A stretch of 64,000 bases of DNA from Parelaphostrongylus tenuis (lineage: Eukaryota; Nematoda; Chromadorea; Rhabditida; Metastrongylidae): positions 45,906 to 109,905 of the forward strand of contig JAHQIW010000843.1 of the NCBI GenBank assembly GCA_019055375.1, in the 5' to 3' direction. The notes under the pieces are model-generated. The model ran no database searches. It had not been told where the DNA came from and was given only the letters and a program-made list of their open reading frames with translations. This document shows, piece after piece, positions 56,861 to 64,000 of the stretch. A program made the position numbers and the translations under genes. The stretch's first letter is position 1, and each line of letters begins with the position of its first letter.

Positions 56861-57989
56861 AAAAATTTTAAGAAAAGGAGAAGGAAAAAAGATTATAACA
56901 CTAGTGCGAAACCCAAAGTAAACAAAGTATTGTGAGAATCTGCCATAGTTGTCTTGATATTCGTCCAAAATTATTCGATATCCTTGGGCAAATGAAGCAG
57001 GTTTTGGAATGCTTAGGATGTAGACAAGGATACACAGGAAATATGGAGGGAGAAAGAAAATCGTCCATTTCTTCCACAATTCCGCTATCGATTTCATTCG
57101 ACAAGTTTTCGCACAAAAGAGCATAAGAGTACAATACTTTACACAATCAAAGATATCAAACGATCGTTCTGAGAAAAAAGGGTATTGCTGGGTGTGGAAG
57201 TTTCATTTGAGCGGTGCTCAAGTTCAGATGATTCGAGTTGGTACGATTACAAAAAGACATATCAGCAAGTACGAACGGCTTATGAAAAACTTACTTGAAT
57301 CATTACACTACTTTGAAAAAATTTTCCACTGCGATTAGAAGCGGGATTACTGAAGAGAGGTGTACGATTAACAGTTTGACAAAGTAATATGCAGAAGAAA
57401 TTTATAACAGTAATAACTTGGAGAGCAGTGCGAAAACGTTAGCAGAATAAATTTTTCTACCACTCTCGTGCCAAGCTATTACTTCGGTGATTTTCTTCAT
57501 ATGGTCAGACATTGAGTTCCTCTTTAACATTTCGTGTGGTCTTTAGAGAATTACCCTTAATTACTACTTCTTCCATGACTTATGATGAGTTCGTACAAAA
57601 TTATTTGCGGTTCATACATTGTTGAAATGCGTCTCCTTTACGAATTTTCTTAAATCTCCACTACACTGTACGTTTGTTATCATTTGTTTGAGCCAAAATG
57701 ATTGTTCATGTTGCGAGTTATCTCCGCTGTTTTACGACCCATTTCAGACTGCATGTCCGAAACCGTGATTACTTTTGCACCGAGCAACATCCTTTCGGAG
57801 TCTATAAGTAATGTAAAACAAGCAGCAACTAATACGTCATTAACAACGAAATATAAAACGAGAAGTGCGTATTGAAGTGATGTATAATATAACTATTATA
57901 TCTCAACATTTATATCTAACTGTGCTTCATTTTCAGATTTATTTACATTTATTTCTTTGATCATTTAGCTATTTCGGGATGGTGAATGT
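56861..57989. other. Non-coding stretch
   Basis: Open frames overlap on both strands at 56901-57146 without recognised products. No repeats recognised. Confidence 0.35.
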
Positions 57990-58440
57990 TGTTTTCGGCC
58001 CTCAATTTTTCCGAGATCTTTTTCATTGTGCAATAATTCTTTACTGTAATTTCAGTAACCATTCGGAAACCTAAGTTTTTGGCGATTTGAACATTGTGTT
58101 TGGCTTCTGAAAGGGCCCTCTTGGCACGATGTAGCTGTGAAAATAAAATTACCTATGACACTCGGAGTGTTTTGCTCGCATGGCTAGGGCTTGCAGATGG
58201 TTTTCCATTAGACAGAACTAATATAATTTGGTAGCACGAACTCGGCGATTACGAAGCTTAGTTTTGTTTTCAAGAAGGTCCTCATAATGTGCTGTTGGAG
58301 CGAAGAGATAATTATGTTTCACACACAGTTTTCTTCACATTTAGAGCTGTATATGCGCAAAGAGTAGATCAGCGTGTAGAGGAAATTATGACTTTCAGAT
58401 CAGGATAAAAAAACCTGACGTTTTTTCGAAACAAAGTAAG
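57990..58440. repeat. Dispersed-repeat units
   Basis: Units with CATTCGGAAACCTAAGTTTT, CACGATGTAGCTGTGAAAAT and ATGTTTCACACACAG blocks. Confidence 0.6.
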
Positions 58441-58589
58441 GGGCCGTATTTACAAAGAAATCTCAATAAGTATTAATCTACAATGGTTGTCACTTGACTG
58501 CGTTCAAACCAGAAACTGCTTACCCGACTAAACTTGTTAGAGGTGGTTGCTGAAAGCTACACATAGGACAATTCGATAAAGCAGTGCTA

Positions 58590-58685
58590 TTAGAGTGGCA
58601 GCCTCATGCGTAGTGGTAGCAGGAGCACGGTATGGGTGAAAACGCGGGTTCAACTCCCTCCTGAGCCGCATTTTTGCTTACCACT
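58590..58685 (+). repeat. tRNA-like element relic
   Basis: GCGTAGTGGTAGCAGGAGCA and box B-like GCGGGTTCAACTCCC ending CTGAGCCGC. Resembles the element at 8366-8570. Confidence 0.6.
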
Positions 58686-59629
58686 CATTTCTTTTAGGTG
58701 CATAATTATAGCGTCATAACACCGCAGGAAAGCAGTAAGAACGAAAAATCTTGAGGGTTAATATTTATTTAAGGGTTCATTCCAATATCAAACGGCGCCA
58801 TTGAATAATTCATAACCGCAATTATTCTTCACCAGCTAAAACCACCGACTTTCGCAGAATGCACTACCACCTTGGAGAGGAAATCAGTAGATTATAAGGA
58901 TGGCAGCAATTAATAGCTTTTTCATACAGAAGATTAGTGCCTAGTGAGGTTTTTCATTGAAGTAGTATCCACTCCAGAAAATTGGACTCGACGCGACAAT
59001 GATTCCGAAAACGAGCGAACTATTAATAATCCTAGTTGCTTACTAAATGATTCTATCGGTTAGTATAGCTCAAATTCTGATCTCAACCTTCACAAATTTA
59101 GTTGTTTTTCGGGTACAGTGTATCGTATTTAGTTTCAGAATTTGCTTGGGTTTACAGCGATTCTTTGTTCTCAAAATCTCATTTATCACCGTTCGACACG
59201 TAGTGGGATGCATAAAGCCATCAATTCCAGTAATGAGTGGCGTTTGTAAGATGGTTTAGAACGTTGATCAAGTTATTATCAAACTATGAGTGATTGATAG
59301 GACTGCGTGTCAATGTGAGACTTGTTCGTTAGTGGGCCAAAATTTTGAATATTTGAATTATGTGCTCGATTTCTCAATACATCACTTCACTTTCTCACTC
59401 ATACTTTCGAAGTAAGGAATGGAAAAACACCACGAAGAAAAATATACACAAACAACTCCGACTTTAAGCAAAATCATTTGCGCTATTGAGCGATATTGAC
59501 TATGAAATGAGGCACTTAAATTCTCATATGTTCAAAAAAGTTAATTTAAATTTATGTAGGCCCAAGAACAACCAATCCCTTTAACTTGATCTCAAGGAGG
59601 ATAATCAGTCTAAATTCATTCTATTTTGA
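58686..59629. other. Non-coding stretch
   Basis: The plus frame 59047-59259 is hydrophobic and unrecognised. Nothing else seen. Confidence 0.3.
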
Positions 59630-59770
59630 CTGCCACTTGCAGTGATATGATCTTATAGTATACCCAATATGTGGAGTGCTATGGAAAAAACGTTTGCGTC
59701 AGCCGCGATTCGAACTCAGATCTCACTCTTTCCGAGAGCGTATGCTAACCGTTCCACTACCGGCCGTCAA
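59630..59770 (-). repeat. tRNA-like element, relative of 22699-22951
   Basis: Shares TTGACTGCCACTTGCAGTG, TATACCCAATA and GTGGAGTGCTATG with that foldback. On the minus strand ACGGTTAGCATACGCTCTCG and GAGTTCGAATCGCGGCTGAC are box A and B-like. Confidence 0.7.
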
Positions 59771-60569
59771 AGAGGATAGTACCCATTTTTTACATGACTC
59801 ATCATTACATCTACGATACGAATCACACTAGTTCTTGCATTCAATTCGTTTCCAATCATTCATCCTCCACAAATAACTGCCGATCGAGGATTTCGTCTTC
59901 TTCATGCAATTCTCCCAGCTATGTTGGAGGTAGCACAACTAAGGCCTTGTCACGCGGATTGCAAAAGAGTACTGAAGAGGGGGAAGGGGGGTCGGTACGA
60001 TCAGCAATTTGTTTCTATTCGACTGGATCACCTTCCACTCCACTATAGTTAGCGTCACATAAATTATCATTTTTTCAAAAGTATCTCTTCCGAACAAAAA
60101 ACATTCCAAAAAAGACGAAGGCAGCAAAAAAGTAATCAGCGTGTGCTACTGACTTTCATATTTTGTTAGACGATTGAACTTTGTCGCTATAGAAGATCAC
60201 AGCATGGCAGTCTATTTATTCTTTTTCAATGGAAAGAATTAGAATAGCACTTTTCCTCCTGTGGTGTATTCCACTTCGACACTTAGCTCTCATTAGAGTA
60301 TTACATTCCAGAAGGATGTGAGTTATAAGTGCTTTCATGTAAGCAAATAGGTAAAATCATGGAGGAAATTTTTTCAATAAGAATTAACTTAATGGCGATG
60401 TTAATGCCTACTGATGAATGCGGCCGCTATTACCTGTTAGGCATGATGTTTTTAAAAACTCAAATTTCTCACCGTTCGATCTTAGCGAGCGATGTCAGCA
60501 AATTCGAGATTGGCGGGATTTTCTAACAATCTGAGATTATGAAGCAAAGTGTAGCACCCAATGATTTTA

Positions 60570-60720
60570 AGTGATGCGCAAAACTTTTGCGACAGTTGGG
60601 GCTCGACTTCGCATCTCACTTTGTCTGGAAGGCGCGTGTTCTAGCCCGTTGCACTACCGACTGCTGTTTTGCCACCACTCTTTCTACGCTACAACGCATA
60701 TATCTTGAAGGTATTAATTT
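60570..60720 (-). repeat. tRNA-like element, relative of 29312-29663
   Basis: Minus strand: GGTAGTGCAACGGGCTAGAA and GAAGTCGAGCCCCAACTGTC, with GCGCAAAACTTTTGCGACAG at the outer end. Confidence 0.6.
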
Positions 60721-61054
60721 TTCTTATCTAACCGCTATCCATAGCAACGCTAGAAAGCGGTTGAATGAAAAAAATCTTGTCTTTAAGATGTAATTTGTCT
60801 ATCAATCTAAACATTTTCGGGATACATATGGATCAAACCGTCATTATGCTGACTACTTTTATTTTTCTCAATAATAAAACGACAGATAGGTCACCGGTTG
60901 GCGCTGCCCAGCACCACAAACGTGTTCGTTCGTTGGAACCTGCTCGCCCTCGAAGACAACGAGCCTTTCATATCTCCGAGGTGGCCGAAATGGTACCAGA
61001 ATACCCTAGTCTCGACCGATTATGTGGACCTCGCTCAAAACAGTGAAAGCCTGA

Positions 61055-61425
61055 TAACATTATAACATGTTTGAGCCTGTTATGAGGTCTGATAAGGGTA
61101 CTTATACAGTGCTTAACAGGCGCATGTTTCGCCCTTCCGGATCCCAGTTTCCTTCGGTTCAGCCGACCCCTTGGGGACATACCCCTATATAAAGAAATCG
61201 ACGCCGAAGAGTAGACTGCGCAAGTCAAGTGACAAAATCCCCTGACTCCAGTGCCCACAGTCGAGTGCTAGCGGCTGCGGCATATCCCCAAAGGATCTGT
61301 TGAACCGAGGGAGACTGTGCTACTAAGAAGTCCGGAAGGACGAAACCCGCGTTTGTCCAGCATTATATGTGCCCTTATCAGACCTGATAGTAGGCTGAAA
61401 CATGTTGATATGGCACCAGAACTAC
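61055..61425. mobile_element. Foldback element with decayed hammerhead motifs
   Basis: The left arm (ACATGTTTGAGCCTGTTATG, AGGTCTGATAAGGGTACTTA, CTTCGGTTCAGCCGACCCCT) and the right arm (TTGAACCGAGGGAG, CCCTTATCAGACCTGATAG) are inverted over about 150 bp. On the plus strand the right arm keeps stem II GTCC-GGAA-GGAC and GAAA, but the core CTGATGA has become CTAAGAA. The left arm keeps only CCGGAAGGGCGAAAC on the minus strand. Confidence 0.75.
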
Positions 61426-61534
61426 ATAGCAGTATAGCGGCTCCGTCTTGCTACATTGATGGGCCATCGAAAGTAAATGCACAGGCCACACATAGGCATT
61501 GATTCAATTCTATGATGATACGCATGGAATCAAG

Positions 61535-61600
61535 TGCATGGTGGTGGATTCCCGAGGGATTATTCAACGCTGATCGCTTTATCGGTACTCATACGTTAGA
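61535..61600 (+). mobile_element. SINE 3' fragment
   Basis: CCGAGGGATTATTCAACGCT and CGCTTTATC match the 3' end of the SINE family. Confidence 0.6.
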
Positions 61601-61611
61601 CCGCGACAAAT

Positions 61612-62372
61612 TTTTAAGTCGATCTCATTCGCTGGACAAGAATTTTTCATAGGAGTGTTGGTAATCATCCAAAAGCTTAAATCTCTAGCTACAACTCGAC
61701 GTTGCTGGTTTTTAATAAATCTTTTTGTGACGCCGTAGCATCCAAGGAAACATTTTGTTTCTCATTCATTTTTACCATGCGTATAAATCGCTGGAAGCAC
61801 TAAAATTATTTCAGCGTGTAGAGAATTTTACGCAGTATCAGAACCTACGTTTTGCTCTAAAATTTCTGCCCATGCGATGAAAAAAAATCCCCAATTGAAT
61901 AACAATATTTCAAAAGGTATCGATCGCTTCGCCTCTGTTCCATGAATGGGCCGGTAAACAAAGTTGCTGAAAAGGTTCATAGCTCACTGAAACGTGAAGG
62001 GAAGCCACAGCGACGACTTGTTAGTTAAGTAATCCACGCTTGATCTACCGCACTGTGCATTTAAACGGCGAGAACTATTGTCACTGAGATGGGGATTTTT
62101 CACCGCATCGACAGAAACTTGAGATAAAAACGCATGATTCTGATCCTGAGGAAAATTCTCTACACGCTGATATGCTTTTCGTGCTTCCAAGGATTTATAT
62201 TCGTGGCAAAAATGAAGGCTAAAAGCGAGTGAGAAACAAAACTTTATTCTGGATGCTACAGTTTTATAAAAGGGTATCTCAAAACTGTCGACGTGGAGTT
62301 GTACCAGAGATTTGAGCTTTCGAATGATTACTAACACTCCATGAAAAGTTCTTGTCCAGCGAATAAAACCTG
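61612..62372. mobile_element. Foldback/MITE element D
   Basis: Left arm CGATCTCATTCGCTGGACAA and TAGGAGTGTTGGTAATCATC; right arm TTGAGCTTTCGAATGATTAC and TTCTTGTCCAGCGAAT. This is the best-preserved copy of the family, about 760 bp. Confidence 0.8.
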
Positions 62373-62439
62373 CTGGAAGATCTGTCGCCGTCTAGCATGT
62401 AAGTTCTCTAGAGATCAAAGGTCGTGCTGAGCCAGGAGC

Positions 62440-62686
62440 CGTCGGCCTCGTAGTGGGGGGAGCGCGCGCGGGATGTCTATCTCGTTGTGTGAAGTTTGGC
62501 GGGAGGCATGGGACGGGGCGGGCGGTCTGCAGTGCACAACAACGCTTACCGCGAATTACAAAATCACGCTGCTCTCCCGCTTCATCGCACTGCCCCACCC
62601 TTTCTCTTGGGAACGACCGACGTGTGTATGTTTTTGTGTCGCTTTGAGATCAACAACGCCGAAGATCAAACCCGTTCGCGGGCGCG
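62440..62686 (+). promoter_or_regulatory. GC-rich stretch upstream of the plus-strand gene
   Basis: Local G+C is far above the window average (for example GGGGGGAGCGCGCGCGGGA at about 62455). It directly precedes a start codon, as expected for a promoter or 5' leader. No specific element recognised. Confidence 0.4.
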
Positions 62687-63061
62687 ATGAGTCGCTCACC
62701 GATCAAGAGTCCTGCGCGGAAGAAGATGGCAACGACGCCAAACCTGGTAGGTTCGATTCGACGCTCCTCCTCAACGCTTGTGCAGGTTGATGCGCCGATT
62801 CCTCTTCTCAGTACGAGAGTCTATTCACAAATCATTTGCATGAGTGTTGTCCATTTTCTTGATCTACTGTGCTTTTTGCAGAGAGAGAGAGAGAGAGAAG
62901 AAGAAGGGAATGCTTCAGGTTCGCGACAAATCGTCGTCACCGTATAAACTGCGTGACACGTCGAAACTTCCGTCACGATATCGAGACGAAGACATAGATG
63001 TGCCACCGCTGAGAAGTCCACGAACCCCAGCGAAACCACGGACACCACTCAAAAACACCGC
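62687..63061 (+). CDS. Start of an unidentified Ser/Pro/Arg-rich protein gene (partial)
   Basis: Exon 1, 62687-62746, reads MSRSPIKSPARKKMATTPNL and ends at the donor GTAGGT. Exon 2 follows TTTTTGCAG at about 62882 and ends 63061 before GTACGT. The likely frame gives KGMLQVRDKSSSPYKLRDTS, then LPSRYRDEDIDVPPLRSPR and a TPAKPRTPL segment: basic, SP/TP-rich, as in nuclear or cytoskeletal proteins. Exon 2 starts inside a (GA)n tract; to join exon 1 in phase the acceptor must fall at 62885/62886 or the tract is miscounted. Translation from the exon 2 Met at 62909 is an alternative. The gene continues past 64000 and the family is not recognised. Confidence 0.5.
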
Positions 63062-63217
63062 GTACGTTCACTTCTATCTTTTTTTTTATAAAGGTTTCTA
63101 TGCGAGGATATCCTTCCTTACCTTAATGGGTTGGCAAGCTTTTTTCCTATGCAGCACTATGCTTTCTCCTCTTTAGTTTCATTACTCTTTATAATCCTAA
63201 AGAATGCTTAGAGAATA

Positions 63218-63515
63218 GGGTCCATGTGGCGCAGTGGATTAGAGGTGTAATGCGTCGCACACGTGGTCTGCGGATCGATCTCGGACTCGTGCTTATTGAG
63301 CCATCCATCCTTCCGAGGTCGGTAAATTGGTACTAGACTGATCTCAGACTTGTCTGGAAATAAGAGCTGACTCGGTACAGCGAGAGCCACCGCGGGTCAT
63401 AGCAAAAGCCACATAAGCAATCAATCATTTCGAACGAAGTTGAAAAGTGAAGACGAATGCATGGCGCATCCTCAGGGATTGATCAACGCCGGAAGCTTTA
63501 ACCTTTTTATCCCTT
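63218..63515 (+). mobile_element. tRNA-derived SINE, copy G (intron of the plus-strand gene)
   Basis: CATGTGGCGCAGTGGATTAG head, GAGGTCGGTAAATTGGTACT body, TTGATCAACGCCGGAAGCTT and TTTTTATCCC tail. Moderately diverged; no clear target-site duplication. Confidence 0.88.
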
Positions 63516-63559
63516 CAAGAATATTTCAAGACTATACCAGCGTTGTTACGTTAGACCAT

Positions 63560-63760
63560 AGACGTGCTTCGGATGTATCGCCCCTCATCAGTGGCCCACG
63601 CCCCACACTGGGCCCTAATTTATAGTAGAGATGGGGAGACGCTTGTGGCGATGGCAAACGTACATGACATTGTGCTACCACCACTTTTTCAGTCGATGGA
63701 TGTGGCTGGTAGATACGAATTGATCCATCTCATCGAATGTTTTTGTTTCTTTTTCGTGTA
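63560..63760 (-). repeat. Dispersed repeat shared with 7755-7945
   Basis: CAGTGGCCCACGCCCCACAC and GTGCTACCACCACTTTTTCA, then CTGGTAGATACGAATTGATC, match 7755-7945 in inverted orientation. Confidence 0.7.
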
Positions 63761-63879
63761 GCTCTTCATATACTTTCTTGTAGAAGTACTTTATATGCTT
63801 GATGAACATTCATTTTTTCGCGGACCACTATTTACTTCTCATTGATTTTTCTCTTTCTTCAGTTTTTTTTTTAGTAAGT

Positions 63880-64000
63880 CTGATTTTTTTCGCTTACAAG
63901 GGAACAAATGAATATTTGACCTGATCCGCTGTACAAGAATCTTTTATAGGATTGTTATCGGTTAACGAAAGCTTGAATCTCTGACTAGAGCCTCACGTAG
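63880..64000. mobile_element. Foldback/MITE element E, left arm cut by window end
   Basis: GGAACAAATGAATATTTGAC, GTACAAGAATCTTTTATAGG and GAAAGCTTGAATCTCTGACT match the left arms of elements B and D. Confidence 0.6.

Noticed and set aside
62687..63061. Plus-strand gene considered as lin-9 from its position next to unc-32
   Set aside because: True lin-9 exons were found on the minus strand at 5.4-6.7 kb, and this protein start has no LIN-9 motif.
1..64000. CRISPR arrays, rRNA genes, bacterial operons or prophage
   Set aside because: No regularly spaced identical repeats, no rRNA sequence, and the gene structure is plainly eukaryotic.

Overview
The window looks like nuclear DNA of a parasitic clade V (strongylid, hookworm-like) nematode. 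It has multi-exon genes with nematode-type TTTCAG-like acceptors, a trans-splice-type acceptor just before a start codon, long introns, and a dense load of tRNA-derived SINEs, foldback elements, decayed mariners and RTE-like LINE pieces. The species cannot be named from this sequence alone. No rRNA, CRISPR array or intact canonical tRNA was recognised.

Three conserved genes lie on the minus strand, read from high to low coordinates. They are the V-ATPase subunit a gene, unc-32 orthologue (51191 down to 27130, 21 constitutive exon positions, about 887 residues); thiamine pyrophosphokinase, tpk-1 (26223 to 21088, 5 exons); and the C-terminal part of the DREAM/MuvB subunit lin-9 (6683 to 5449, seven exons found, N-terminus and last exon not located). 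From memory, lin-9, unc-32 and tpk-1 are also immediate neighbours in C. elegans (cosmid ZK637), so this is a microsyntenic block. A plus-strand gene of unknown identity starts at about 62687 and leaves the window.

The unc-32 orthologue keeps the two mutually exclusive exon clusters known from C. elegans: three alternatives for the N-terminal linker (47143-47276, 45507-45616, 44939-45030) and two for a C-terminal membrane segment (33334-33456, 33000-33128). All have matching phases, giving up to six isoforms. Eight coding positions across the three genes show a one-base frame break in or beside a homopolymer, while splice sites and protein sequence are otherwise conserved. Draft-assembly error is the most likely reason.

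The most striking non-genic content is a family of hammerhead-ribozyme-bearing elements. A tandem pair of about 285-bp units in a unc-32 intron (about 48905-49490) carries two complete type I hammerheads. Three long foldback elements (11073-11393, 53205-53800, 61055-61425) carry hammerhead or decayed hammerhead motifs in both arms, pointing outward; the one at 53685-53731 matches the whole core consensus.

Layout: 1-5.4 kb repeats, including a SINE inserted in one copy of a local duplication; 5.4-6.7 kb lin-9; 6.7-21 kb repeats and transposon relics with one unidentified coding-like island at 19.5-20.2 kb; 21-26 kb tpk-1; 27-51 kb unc-32 with repeat-filled introns; 51-62.6 kb intergenic, with an inverted SINE pair, a hammerhead foldback, a roughly 100-bp tandem array and a decayed mariner; 62.7-64 kb start of the plus-strand gene.
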